A model generated the notes under the pieces. The model saw nothing but the letters and a program-made list of their open reading frames with translations. It was not told the DNA's origin and did not search any database. A DNA stretch of 64,000 bases from Pseudoduganella aquatica. Its GTDB lineage: Bacteria > Pseudomonadota > Gammaproteobacteria > Burkholderiales > Burkholderiaceae_D. The stretch covers positions 1 to 64,000 of the forward strand of contig NZ_WWCU01000018.1 in assembly GCF_009857595.1 (NCBI RefSeq), read 5' to 3'. Below, one piece after another: positions 34,891 to 45,370 of this stretch (position 1 is the first letter of the stretch; each line of letters begins with the position of its first letter). The translations under genes were made by a program, and so were the position numbers.

Positions 34891-35086
34891 TGCTGGAAAG
34901 CGCATTGCATTGGTGGCTTCGGATCCGTTGGGGATGCTTGTGGTGTGCGACTTCGATCAAGTACAGGCCTGAAGTAAGATCATCTACCATCAAGCGATAC
35001 CGGACACGCCCTGATTCGGCATCGCACTTGTGCGGTTCGCCAATGTTCACGGAAATCATGACTTCGGTGCCGTCGACCGCAGCCAT
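34841..35086 (-). CDS. Possible small protein, uncertain
   Basis: An 81-codon frame beginning MAAVDGTEVMISVNIGEP. The frame stays open upstream to about 35130 in a protein-like way (LRLITSQYF before the Met), so the true start may be a rare codon further up or the gene may be a fragment. Residues such as GRVRYRLMVDDLTSGLYLIEV look like a real beta-rich core. The C-terminal part overlaps the membrane protein gene on the other strand. No family recognised. Confidence 0.3.
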   Translation of the reverse strand: MAAVDGTEVMISVNIGEPHKCDAESGRVRYRLMVDDLTSGLYLIEVAHHKHPQRIRSHQCNALSSIMGRTSPNLSCYQGRR

Positions 35087-35180
35087 AAAATATTGCGATG
35101 TTATTAATCTCAGCGTCTCGTTCAGAATAGTGGTTCCCTAGTGCTTTTCCCGGTCGACACAAAAAAACCCGATGACCACC

Positions 35181-37520
35181 TCAGGGACGGGATGATGCGG
35201 CTGGGACAGCGGCCGGTGCTGGCGTGCCCACCACGGATCCAGCGTTGCGCACCGATGCATTGCCGCTCACCCCTCCCAGTGGCAAACTCAGGCCCACGTA
35301 TAGTATGCGTCCGGGCACTGTATCCTCAGTAAGTCCGCGGGTCTGGCTCGACTGAGTCAGACGGCGCGGCGAGACCGACTGGAGCGCATCGCTGACGCGC
35401 GCATTCAACCTGATACGGTTGTCGACCCGGTGGCTCCAGGTAAAGTCCAGCCGTTTGGTGCGCTCGATCACGGTCTCGCCAAACACCCGCGGGGCGGTAA
35501 TAGCGAGGGTGCCGCTGAATTGATTCGCAGGATCGTGATCGTAATTGAGGGCAATGCGCGGCTCGATGGCGTTAGCGCGCCGTATTATCGGCTTCTCGTT
35601 GAGGCGATACACCAACTGCTCGTAGCGGCGTAGATTGCCGGTCAACGCCAGTTGAAGCGAGGGAATAATCTTGCCGCGCAGCGAGTATTCGACGCCGACA
35701 TTGTCGCGCGCACCGCCATTGACTCTGGTACTGCGTGTTTTGCCGTCCTCGAAGGTCTCAAGCACCGGCATGATCACATCCGTTTCGCGCCGCACGAAGG
35801 CCTTCAAGTCAGTACGCCAAGTGCCCAGCATCGTCTCGTACTGCGCTTCGAGGCTGTCGGTCTTCATGGGCAGCAGTTTAGGATTGCCACTGCTTTCGTA
35901 GCGATCACCGTATTTCCGCACGTATGGATCCAGATCGGTGGCCTGCGGTCGCTGGATGCGGCGCGCGTATTGCAGGCGCACGGTACTCGCTTTACCCAGC
36001 TTATAACTGGCGAAGGCGCTCGGCAGCCAGTTAAGGTAGCTGTTGTCGCCGAATTTCTCCATGGTGACGTGTTGTGCCTCGATCGCGGTGTGCTCAGTCC
36101 GCAGACCAGCCTTGACACTCCACAGCGCATTCAAACGCCATTCGTGGGTGACGTACAGGGCCAGCACACGCTCTTCCAGCGCGAAGCGATTGGTCTGATC
36201 GCGGTTGATCGTATCAACGCTGCTGCCCATAGGGCGAAAGGCGGAATAGCTGTCGGTCGTTTGCACGCTGTTAGTGGCCTTGAAGCCGGTGCTGGAGAAG
36301 CCCCTGGCGTCGCCACCCTCGTAGGCGCCGTTCAGTTCGAGCAAGCGGTTGGTGGTGTCGCGTCGGGTGCGATTGTCGCGGTTTGCTCGCGCGATTGTCA
36401 TCTCTAGTTCGGTAACATCGGAAGCAGACTGGCTCTGACGCTGAGTCAAGCTGGTACGCACATCCAGCTTGATGCTTTCGCCGTTGTCGGGCTGCTTGCG
36501 TTCATAGGCGATGCCGGCTTCGTGGCCGCGGCTGCCGTAAGTCGACGCACTGTCGAAAAGGAGTTCCTGCCTGCCGCCGCCAGGACGGGGGTCGACATAG
36601 TTGTAGTGGGAGCGACTGTGCGCGTTATTGCTGCTGTTGTTGTAATTGGCGATGGCAGCCAGGCTATCGCGTGCATTCAGGTTGTAACGTAGCGTGGAGT
36701 CAATGCGGCTGTATGTTCCGTCGTTGACGCTTTGGCCGACGCTATTTGTGTGCGTGATGCCAGTCGGGAAGTAGCTTTCGGACTCGGTACGGCTGCTGCG
36801 ACTGTCCTTACTGCGCGAGCTTGATGCATTGCCCTCAAGCGAAGCGTAGCCCCAGCCATAGCGACCACTCAGGTAACCCGAGTTGCGCCCTCCGGCACCC
36901 GCCGTGGCCGACGCGTTGCCGCTGCCGCCCGGCATCTGGTGGCGCCGCGAAATCAAATTGATGATGGCGCCGCCGCCGCCGTCACTACCGAATTCGGCGC
37001 CTGGGTTATTGATCACTTGAACCGACTCGTAGCGGGAAGCCGCCGTTGAGTTGATGGCGCTGGCGCGGTTTTCGCCTTCAAATTGCTGGACGCGTTTACC
37101 GTCCACCATGATCGTCACTTTGTCATTGCCGCGCAAGGCGACTGTGCCATTCGCATCGACAGAGACGGACGGCACATTGTTGAGGATGTCGCCGATGCTG
37201 GCGTTGGCCGTGGTCGGATTATTCTTGATATCGTAGACTTGGCGGTCAATTCGGTTGGTGGAGCGTTCGCCCACCACGTTAACGACTTGTATCTCGTCGG
37301 TCGGGGCCGCACTTGCCACGCTGTTCGAACTCGTGGCCGCGGTAGCGGCAGTGGCTTTGATGGGTGCACTGACTGTGACCGCTTTGACGGACGGCACCGC
37401 CGTTTTGGCGGCCTGCGCTGTGGCAGGTTTCTCCTGAGATTCGACCAACTCGGCCTGGGCCAGCGCAGGGGAACCCGCCACAGTCATGGCCACCAGGGTT
37501 GCGTACTTACATGTTTTCAA
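35181..37520 (-). CDS. TonB-dependent receptor, outer membrane beta-barrel family
   Basis: A 779-residue outer-membrane protein. A signal peptide (about 22 residues, ending ALAQA) is followed by an Ala/Thr-rich linker of some 60 residues containing EIQVVNVVGERS, a plug domain with NNVPSVSVDANGTVALRGND and VTIMVDGKR, and a beta-barrel of the OMP_b-brl_3 type. The barrel ends before a Pro/Ala-rich tail, so the usual terminal aromatic residue is absent; this is odd and could affect Bam-dependent assembly. Codon use is less GC-biased than in the receptor at 25769. It lies 96 bases downstream of an XRE/DUF2975 pair on the same strand. Confidence 0.85.
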   Translation of the reverse strand: MKTCKYATLVAMTVAGSPALAQAELVESQEKPATAQAAKTAVPSVKAVTVSAPIKATAATAATSSNSVASAAPTDEIQVVNVVGERSTNRIDRQVYDIKNNPTTANASIGDILNNVPSVSVDANGTVALRGNDKVTIMVDGKRVQQFEGENRASAINSTAASRYESVQVINNPGAEFGSDGGGGAIINLISRRHQMPGGSGNASATAGAGGRNSGYLSGRYGWGYASLEGNASSSRSKDSRSSRTESESYFPTGITHTNSVGQSVNDGTYSRIDSTLRYNLNARDSLAAIANYNNSSNNAHSRSHYNYVDPRPGGGRQELLFDSASTYGSRGHEAGIAYERKQPDNGESIKLDVRTSLTQRQSQSASDVTELEMTIARANRDNRTRRDTTNRLLELNGAYEGGDARGFSSTGFKATNSVQTTDSYSAFRPMGSSVDTINRDQTNRFALEERVLALYVTHEWRLNALWSVKAGLRTEHTAIEAQHVTMEKFGDNSYLNWLPSAFASYKLGKASTVRLQYARRIQRPQATDLDPYVRKYGDRYESSGNPKLLPMKTDSLEAQYETMLGTWRTDLKAFVRRETDVIMPVLETFEDGKTRSTRVNGGARDNVGVEYSLRGKIIPSLQLALTGNLRRYEQLVYRLNEKPIIRRANAIEPRIALNYDHDPANQFSGTLAITAPRVFGETVIERTKRLDFTWSHRVDNRIRLNARVSDALQSVSPRRLTQSSQTRGLTEDTVPGRILYVGLSLPLGGVSGNASVRNAGSVVGTPAPAAVPAASSRP

Positions 37521-37615
37521 ACGTCCTCCACCAAGTCGTTGTTATTGTTCTCATGTGTTCCCCCCCCTTCGCCAAGTTTATGAATTGGAAGGGGCCGAAA
37601 GGTCAGACTTCCTTC

Positions 37616-37831
37616 CTATTCTGGCGATACCGCAGCGTAGGCCAGGATATCGCCAGGCTGGCAATCGAGCACTTCGCAAATTTTTTCTAGCGTATCGAAG
37701 CGAATTGCTTTGGCTTTGCCGGTTTTCAGCACCGACAAATTCTGCGCCGTGATTCCCACCAGTTCAGCCAGCGTATTGAGCCGCATCTTGCGCTGCGCAA
37801 GGACCACGTCCAGATTAACGATCAATGGCAT
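37616..37831 (-). CDS. Small XRE-family (YozG-like) transcriptional regulator
   Basis: A 71-residue helix-turn-helix protein consisting of little more than the DNA-binding domain: LAQRKMRLNTLAELVGITAQ, then NLSVLKTGKAKAIRFDTLEK. The ending ICEVLDCQPGDILAY is typical of YozG-type regulators, which are repeatedly found next to DUF2975 membrane proteins. GGAGG lies before the ATG. It starts 9 bases after the DUF2975 stop, so the two are co-transcribed. A palindrome at 38444 is the obvious candidate operator. Confidence 0.85.
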   Translation of the reverse strand: MPLIVNLDVVLAQRKMRLNTLAELVGITAQNLSVLKTGKAKAIRFDTLEKICEVLDCQPGDILAYAAVSPE

Positions 37832-37840
37832 ATGGCCTCC

Positions 37841-38377
37841 TCAAATGGTGAGCGACGATTCCTGGTTCAGATCGCGTCCGATCTCCAGCGTCCATAGCAG
37901 CACGTACATCACGCCGAAAAACAGCATGCCGCTAATGAGTTCGTCGAACGGGAAACTGAGCGAATAAGACCCTCCACTTGTCATGACGTAAAGCGTCACA
38001 CCGGCGCGCATTGCAATCTCGACTACGAACAAAGCGATGCCGTATCGCAGCGCCTTGCCTGCCGCGTCAAGCGCGCCCTGGTTGAAGACGTCGCCTGCGC
38101 TGAAATGGGCCATAAGCTTTCGGATATGAAACACCAGTAGTTGGGACAGCGCCAGGGCACACCAAAAAAACAAAACCAAGGCACATTGCGATGGGAGGGA
38201 CAATTGAGTGCGCTCTAGTTTGGTGCCAAACAGGATAAACGTGCCGCTCCCGTAAAAAAATAGCAAAGATGCTGGCCAGCCCAGCCAAAGCAGATACCCA
38301 ATCAGGGTGAGCAAGCGGCCCAGGTTGCGGCTCCATTGTTTGATCTTGCCGATTCGGTCATGCCGCTGCAGGTCCAT
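37841..38377 (-). CDS. DUF2975 membrane protein
   Basis: A 178-residue protein with four predicted transmembrane segments: about residues 22-45, 58-80, 108-128 and 140-165. Conserved features of DUF2975 are the stretch FHIRKLMAHFSAGDVFN between helices 2 and 3, and the final acidic/polar tail DLNQESSLTI. CAGGAGGCGACG precedes the ATG at 38377. It is the first gene of a two-gene unit with the XRE regulator. Function unknown; the pairing suggests that the membrane protein influences, or is controlled by, the regulator. Confidence 0.82.
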   Translation of the reverse strand: MDLQRHDRIGKIKQWSRNLGRLLTLIGYLLWLGWPASLLFFYGSGTFILFGTKLERTQLSLPSQCALVLFFWCALALSQLLVFHIRKLMAHFSAGDVFNQGALDAAGKALRYGIALFVVEIAMRAGVTLYVMTSGGSYSLSFPFDELISGMLFFGVMYVLLWTLEIGRDLNQESSLTI

Positions 38378-38443
38378 CGTCGCCTCCTGTATGTTGAATA
38401 GGACACAATGCTGCCATGCGAAGCAGCGAAATGCAATCAATAA

Positions 38444-38460
38444 TTATCGTTTAACGATAA
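38444..38460. promoter_or_regulatory. Perfect palindrome upstream of the DUF2975/XRE unit
   Basis: TTATCGTTTAACGATAA, an 8-1-8 inverted repeat with perfect arms, 67 bases before the DUF2975 start codon. Small XRE regulators bind sites of this size and symmetry, so autoregulation is inferred. Confidence 0.6.
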
Positions 38461-38654
38461 ATTTTAGTCGCAAATCAATTTTTTAGAAGAATTACGGCCC
38501 AGGCGGGCGATGACGATATGTTCCGAGCCGCAGTCGGCGACACAGGCGTTCGGATGGCGCACCGCCCGCAGGTAAGACGCCCTGATGGGCGCCGACGCCG
38601 CATGTCTGTTTTGGTGCTCAGTCCGGCGTTGGGCTGGGTCGATTCAGAATAAGG

Positions 38655-39143
38655 ATGGCGGAAGCCGTCGGCCTCGCAGAGCAGTATCCGTTGATCCTGG
38701 CCAGCCTGGTGAAACACTATAGCGAGCAGATCGCAAACTTCGTCCAATTCCAATTTTTCGCTGGTCTACGGACGTCCGAGGCCATCGCACTGGAGTGGCC
38801 CAACGTAGATTTCAATTCCGGCGAGGTACTGGTGCACGAAGTGATCGTCTACGAGCAAGCGCAGGATTCAACCAAGACATCAACGTCGCGCAAGGTGCGG
38901 CTCAACAGCGAAGCCATGGCGGCGCTGGAGCGACAGAAGAAGTTCACCTTCCTGGCCAGCGGCAAGGTCTTCCACGACCCGCTGTATAACGAGCCCTAGC
39001 TGCATGCGCGCATCACGAACTCGACGTTCTGGAAGACCACACTACGGTGCCTCGGCATTCACCTTCGCCGCGCGTACAACACGCGCCACACCTACGCGAC
39101 GCTGGGCCTGATGGCCGGTGCAAACCAGGCGTTCATGGCCAAT
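38655..39143 (+). pseudogene. Tyrosine-type integrase remnant
   Basis: The frame from 38655 matches the catalytic domain of phage/ICE-type tyrosine recombinases: FQFFAGLRTSEAIALEWPNV (first catalytic Arg), DSTKTSTSRKVRLNSEAMAAL (the conserved KT/S-x-R region), then YNTRHTYATLGLMAGANQAF (H-x-x-R box). An in-frame TAG at 38997 interrupts it where the family usually has Trp. The part before 38655 is in another frame. The protein stops matching after FMAN at 39143, before the GH box and catalytic Tyr, where it meets the truncated neighbour. It is non-functional and points towards tRNA-Ser, the likely former target. Confidence 0.85.
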
Positions 39144-39638
39144 TGGGAACGAGAACTTACCCAACTCGGCCACGAGATCTGGCTCACCTATCCTAACGGC
39201 GATATTTTTGCGCGACAAGTAAAGCAGCAGTTCGATCTCCCAAAGTGCATCCTTCCCTTGCGAAACTTTGCGACCAGCCAAGTCAACATCGTAGCGTGCG
39301 ATGCGCCTCAGAATTTCCAGCGCAGCCGGCTGGGCTCCAGCCTCAAGTATTGCCCCGATGACGCGCATGGCGTTGGCCGCGGCCACCATCGAACGCGTAT
39401 CTTGCCCCTGTCCCGCCTCCCATTCCTTGGCGACAAAATGCGCGTGCTTCAGTATCCTCGCAAGTTCACTGGCCGAATTGATAGCGATACCCAATGAGCT
39501 GTAAAGGGCAGATACCTCGAAAGCAGACTTCGACAATGATGCGAACGTCGTAATCTGCGCGGCTGGCAGGCGCGTCCTGAAAGAACTAGGACGCAAATTG
39601 CCAGGTACCGGGTACCGCACCGAGTAAGTCAAACTCAT
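39042..39638 (-). pseudogene. 3'-truncated gene of unknown function fused to the integrase remnant
   Basis: The ATG at 39638 follows GGAGAAGTTG. About 166 native residues start MSLTYSVRYPVPG and include the blocks KHAHFVAKEWEAGQGQDTRS and QGKDALWEIELLLYLSRKNI, followed by VRIGEPDLVAELGKFSFPI. I recall similar hypothetical proteins in which the sequence continues after this point; no activity is known to me. Here the native part ends at base 39141 and the remaining 32 codons are antisense integrase sequence, so the product is a chimaera. Confidence 0.65.
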
Positions 39639-39790
39639 CAACTTCTCCACTTAAATTGGCAGTAAGGAGGGAAATCAAGGTTCTCGGCGCGCTCAGCAAA
39701 AAGCTGTGGGCGTCTAGGGGCGCGCAGGGGAAAATCAATTTTAGCCCTGAACTAGCCTCAGACCGAGCCAAATGCTGTGGAAATAAAAAA

Positions 39791-39820
39791 AGCCGACTTC
39801 TAAAAGTCGGCTTTTTCCTT
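39791..39820 (-). terminator. Bidirectional terminator after tRNA-Ser
   Basis: Stem AGCCGACTT/AAGTCGGCT with a 4-base loop and T-rich tracts on both strands. It lies about 30 bases downstream of the tRNA-Ser 3' end and separates it from the integrase remnants. Confidence 0.85.
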
Positions 39821-39845
39821 TGCAAATCAATGACTTGCCATATTC

Positions 39846-39936
39846 TGGCGGAGAGAGGGGGATTCGAACCCCCGATAGGCTATGAACCTATACACGCTTT
39901 CCAGGCGTGCGACTTCAACCACTCATCCACCTCTCC
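39846..39936 (-). tRNA. tRNA-Ser (GGA anticodon)
   Basis: A 91-base gene including an encoded 3' CCA. The acceptor stem starts GGAGAGG and the long variable arm typical of class II tRNAs is present. The anticodon loop reads CTGGAAA with GGA, and the T loop is GTTCGAATC. The 3' end faces the integrase remnant, as expected for an integration target. No second copy of the tRNA end was seen to the left within the window. Confidence 0.97.
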
Positions 39937-39966
39937 AGTTCTCTCGCATCGCTGCAAGAGGCGCAC

Positions 39967-39995
39967 ATTGTAGCAAAGATTCTTGAAAGTACCAA
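39967..39995 (-). promoter_or_regulatory. Promoter of tRNA-Ser
   Basis: On the minus strand, TTGGTA and TACAAT separated by 17 bases, about 30 bases upstream of the tRNA 5' end. Confidence 0.55.
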
Positions 39996-40023
39996 TGTTT
40001 TTTGCGCGCCCCCTCCAGCCCGC

Positions 40024-42015
<1,992 letters not shown>

Positions 42016-42037
42016 GCTAGGTCTCCATTGTGGTCAT

Positions 42038-42049
42038 TGTTTGCAAACA
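42038..42049. promoter_or_regulatory. TTTGCAAA-type palindrome before acs
   Basis: TGTTTGCAAACA is a perfect 12-base palindrome in the leader or promoter, 22 bases upstream of the acs ATG. A second inverted repeat, TAAGCG/CGCTTA with a 4-base spacer, lies at 42053-42068. TTTGCAAA-like operators occur with acetate and short-chain fatty acid regulators in other bacteria; the factor here is unknown. Confidence 0.5.
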
Positions 42050-42225
42050 CCATAAGCGCTGCCGCTTACGGATGCCTTACATTGCCTGTGCATAGCCAAA
42101 CTGGGCGGACTGACAACTTGGCTTTTTCACCAATTCTACGGCAGATCTGCCTGCGCCGGTGCCGTCGGCGTTGAGCGAGTGTAAAATGTCGGCAATTCAA
42201 ACGCAGCCTACCGGAGCAAGCATTA

Positions 42226-42846
42226 ATGTTGAAAGACCCGATGGAACAACCGCGCAATACGCAGTCGAGCAAACTGTCGCCGCTGCCCGCGTTTATTTTC
42301 ATGTCGCGCTGGCTGCAGCTGCCGCTGTACCTGGGCCTGATCCTGGCGCAGTGCGTCTATGTGTTCCACTTCTGGGTGGAGCTCAAGGACCTGATCGGCG
42401 CCGCGCTGGGCAACGAGGCCGCGCTGGAGCACATCTTCCACGCTGTCGCCGTGGGCAACACGGTGCCGACCAAGCTCAATGAAACCACCATCATGCTGGT
42501 GGTGCTGGGCCTGATCGACGTGGTGATGATTTCCAACCTGCTGATCATGGTGATCGTGGGCGGCTACGAGACCTTCGTCTCGCGCATGCACCTGGAAGGC
42601 CATCCGGACCAGCCGGAGTGGCTGTCGCACGTGAACGCGTCGGTGCTGAAGACCAAGCTGGCCATGGCCATCGTCGGCATCTCGTCCATACACCTGCTGA
42701 AGACTTTTATCAACGCCAAGGAGTACGACGAGAAGGTGCTGGTCGCGCAGACCGCCATCCATATCGTATTCCTGCTGTCCACCATGGCTATCGCCTACAC
42801 CGATAACCTGATGACGCGTACCCAGCACCTGACCAAGCCTCACTAA
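42226..42846 (+). CDS. YqhA-family (UPF0114) membrane protein
   Basis: A 206-residue inner-membrane protein matching TIGR00645/UPF0114. There are four predicted transmembrane segments (about residues 26-48, 82-108, 137-157 and 168-190), with the conserved blocks FIFMSRWLQLPLYLGL and LNETTIMLVVLGLIDVVMIS, followed by SNLLIMVIVGGYETFVS. Function is unknown. ACCGGAGC precedes the ATG at 42226. It is separated by 26 bases from the fumarase gene and by its orientation belongs to a yqhA-fumarase-murI transcript. Confidence 0.88.
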   Translation: MLKDPMEQPRNTQSSKLSPLPAFIFMSRWLQLPLYLGLILAQCVYVFHFWVELKDLIGAALGNEAALEHIFHAVAVGNTVPTKLNETTIMLVVLGLIDVVMISNLLIMVIVGGYETFVSRMHLEGHPDQPEWLSHVNASVLKTKLAMAIVGISSIHLLKTFINAKEYDEKVLVAQTAIHIVFLLSTMAIAYTDNLMTRTQHLTKPH

Positions 42847-42872
42847 GCATTCCTTCCTCCAGCGAGAACACC

Positions 42873-44402
42873 ATGACCATCATAAAGCAAGACGATCTGA
42901 TTGAATCCATCGCAGCGGCGCTGCAGTACATCAGCTACTACCATCCGGCTGACTACATCCAGCACCTGGCGCGCGCTTATGAAGCCGAGCAAAGCCCGGC
43001 CGCGAAAGATGCGATCGCGCAGATCCTGACCAACTCGCGCATGTGCGCCGAAGGCAAGCGCCCTATCTGCCAGGACACCGGCATCGTCAACGTGTTCCTG
43101 AAGATCGGCATGGGCGTGCGCTTCGAAGGCTTCTCCGGCACCGTCACCGACGCCGTCAACGAAGGCGTGCGCCGCGCCTACAACTTCGCCGACAACAAGC
43201 TGCGCGCCTCCATCGTGGCCGACCCGCACTTCGAGCGCAAGAACACCAAGGACAACACGCCGGCCGTGGTGCACATGGAACTGGTCGAGGGCAATACCGT
43301 CGACGTAAGCGTGGCTGCCAAAGGCGGCGGCTCCGAGAACAAGACCAAGTTCGTGATGCTGAATCCTTCCGATTCGCTGATCGACTGGGTGCTGAAAACC
43401 GTGCCGCTGATGGGCGCGGGCTGGTGCCCTCCGGGCATGCTGGGCATCGGCATCGGCGGCTCCGCCGAGAAGGCGATGCTGATGGCCAAAGAGTCGCTGA
43501 TGGAAGACATCGACATGTATGAGCTGAAGCAGCGCGGCCCACGCAACAAGACCGAAGAACTGCGCATCGAACTGTGCGACAAGATCAACGCGCTGGGCAT
43601 CGGCGCGCAAGGCCTGGGCGGCCTGACGACGGTGCTGGACGTGAAGATCAATATGTACCCGACCCACGCCGCATCCAAGCCGGTCGCCATGATCCCGAAC
43701 TGCGCCGCCACCCGCCACGCGCACTTCGTGCTGGACGGCTCCGGTCCTTCCTACATCGAACCGCCCAAGCTGTCGGACTGGCCGGACGTGAGCTGGAAGC
43801 CGGACACCGAGAAGTCCAAGCGCGTGAACCTGAACACGCTGACCAAGGAAGAAGTGGCATCGTGGACGCCGGGCCAGACCCTGCTGCTGAACGGCAAAAT
43901 GCTGACCGGCCGCGACGCCGCGCACAAGCGCATCCAGGACATGCTGGCCAAGGGCGAACAGCTGCCGGTGGACTTCAAGAACCGCGTCATCTACTACGTC
44001 GGCCCGGTCGATCCGGTGCGCGACGAAGTGGTGGGCCCGGCCGGCCCAACCACCGCCACCCGCATGGACAAGTTCACCGACATGATGCTGGAGCAGACCG
44101 GCCTGATCGCCATGATCGGCAAGGCCGAACGCGGCCCCGCAGCCATCGAGTCCATCAAGAAGCACAAGTCGGCTTACCTGATGGCCGTGGGCGGCTCGGC
44201 TTACCTGGTGTCGAAAGCCATCAAGTCGGCCAAGGTGCTGGGCTTTGAAGACATGGGCATGGAAGCCATCTACGAGTTCGAAGTGGAAGACATGCCGGTC
44301 ACCGTGGCCGTGGACGCGGGCGGCACCTCGGTGCACACCACCGGTCCGAAGGAATGGGCAGCCAAGATCGAGGCGCTGAACGTGCCTGTCGTGGTCAAGT
44401 AA
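42873..44402 (+). CDS. Fumarate hydratase, class I (iron-sulphur type)
   Basis: A 509-residue single-chain class I fumarase, which converts fumarate to malate in the TCA cycle with a [4Fe-4S] cluster. The cluster cysteines are expected in PICQDTG, in MIPNCAATRHAHF and near GAGWCPPGM. The C-terminal swivelling beta-domain starts near NGKMLTGRDAAHKR. It is oxygen-sensitive in E. coli FumA/FumB, its relatives. CCAGCGAGAACACC precedes the ATG. It lies in a run with yqhA and murI; the gap to murI is only 8 bases. Confidence 0.95.
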   Translation: MTIIKQDDLIESIAAALQYISYYHPADYIQHLARAYEAEQSPAAKDAIAQILTNSRMCAEGKRPICQDTGIVNVFLKIGMGVRFEGFSGTVTDAVNEGVRRAYNFADNKLRASIVADPHFERKNTKDNTPAVVHMELVEGNTVDVSVAAKGGGSENKTKFVMLNPSDSLIDWVLKTVPLMGAGWCPPGMLGIGIGGSAEKAMLMAKESLMEDIDMYELKQRGPRNKTEELRIELCDKINALGIGAQGLGGLTTVLDVKINMYPTHAASKPVAMIPNCAATRHAHFVLDGSGPSYIEPPKLSDWPDVSWKPDTEKSKRVNLNTLTKEEVASWTPGQTLLLNGKMLTGRDAAHKRIQDMLAKGEQLPVDFKNRVIYYVGPVDPVRDEVVGPAGPTTATRMDKFTDMMLEQTGLIAMIGKAERGPAAIESIKKHKSAYLMAVGGSAYLVSKAIKSAKVLGFEDMGMEAIYEFEVEDMPVTVAVDAGGTSVHTTGPKEWAAKIEALNVPVVVK

Positions 44403-44410
44403 GCCGCCAC

Positions 44411-45256
44411 GTGATTCCTGTCCAGCCCTTCCCCACGCCGGCCGACGCGCCCATCGGCATCTTCGATTCCGGCGTGGGCGGACTATCGGTGCTGCGCCAC
44501 GTGCGGGCGCAGCTGCCGCAGGAACACCTGGTCTACATCGCCGACTCCGGCTTTGCGCCGTATGGCGACAAGACGGAGGCGGTGGTGGTGGAGCGTTCGC
44601 TCGCCGTGGCAGCCTTCCTGGTGGCGCGCGGCGTGAAGGCGCTGGTAGTGGCCTGCAACACGGCCACCGTGGCCGCCATCAAGGCCATACGCGCGCACCA
44701 TCCGGCCTTGCCAGTGGTGGGCGTGGAGCCGGGCCTGAAGCCGGGCGCCGCCGCCACCCGCAACGGCAAGGTTGGCGTACTGGCCACACAGCGCACGCTG
44801 TCGGGCGAAAAATTCCTGCTGCTGCGCGACCAGATCGCCGCCGCCACGCAAGCGCAGTTCCTGCTGCAGCCCTGCGTGGGCCTGGTGGACCTGATCGAAC
44901 AGGGGCAGCTGGACACGGACGCCACGCGCGCCATGCTGGAGCGCTACGTCGCGCCGCTGGTGGCGCAAGGCGCGGACACGCTGGTGCTGGGCTGCACCCA
45001 CTACCCCTTTGTGCAGGAAGCCATCGCGCGCGCCGTGGCGCAAGCCGGCGGCGCGGATGTGAAGCTGATCGACACCGGCGACGCCGTGGCGCGCCAGCTG
45101 GCGCGGCTGCTCGAAAGCGGCGGCCTGCAGCGTCCGGGCAGCGCCGGCCATCCGCCGCTGCTGCATGGCTACACCACCGGCGCGCAGGAAGCGCTGTCGT
45201 CGGCCTTCGTCCGCCTGCTGGCGATGACGGCGGACGTGGAATCGCTTAAAATCTAG
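44411..45256 (+). CDS. murI: Glutamate racemase
   Basis: A 281-residue enzyme that makes D-glutamate for peptidoglycan. It has IGIFDSGVGGLSVLRH near the start, the catalytic cysteine in VVACNTATV, and the second in LVLGCTHYPF. The GTG at 44411, 8 bases after the fumarase stop, is used; the in-frame ATG at 44354 lies inside the fumarase gene and would add 19 residues. No strong ribosome site is seen, so translational coupling with the upstream gene is likely. It ends the yqhA-fumarase-murI unit. Confidence 0.94.
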   Translation: MIPVQPFPTPADAPIGIFDSGVGGLSVLRHVRAQLPQEHLVYIADSGFAPYGDKTEAVVVERSLAVAAFLVARGVKALVVACNTATVAAIKAIRAHHPALPVVGVEPGLKPGAAATRNGKVGVLATQRTLSGEKFLLLRDQIAAATQAQFLLQPCVGLVDLIEQGQLDTDATRAMLERYVAPLVAQGADTLVLGCTHYPFVQEAIARAVAQAGGADVKLIDTGDAVARQLARLLESGGLQRPGSAGHPPLLHGYTTGAQEALSSAFVRLLAMTADVESLKI

Positions 45257-45295
45257 GCAGTTTGGCGTTTTTCGAAAAAAATGCGCGACTAGCCT

Positions 45296-45324
45296 TTGCA
45301 AGATGCCGAATGGCCTAGTATAAT
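45296..45324 (+). promoter_or_regulatory. Sigma-70 promoter of tRNA-His
   Basis: TTGCAA, 17-base spacer, TATAAT. The -10 box lies inside an inverted repeat, GCCGAA (45305) to TTCGGC (45325). The tRNA begins 47 bases after the -10 box. Confidence 0.75.
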
Positions 45325-45370
45325 TCGGCACCTGACGCGCAAACAGTGCTTCAGGCGAAGTAAATCAGTG

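Noticed and set aside
34887..35141. An 84-codon + strand frame after the two-helix membrane protein
   Set aside because: Less protein-like than the opposite strand, where a beta-rich pattern can be seen; neither is certain.
38475..38753. A 92-codon minus-strand frame before the integrase remnant
   Set aside because: Short, overlaps the integrase start, and no domain; possibly debris of the same element.
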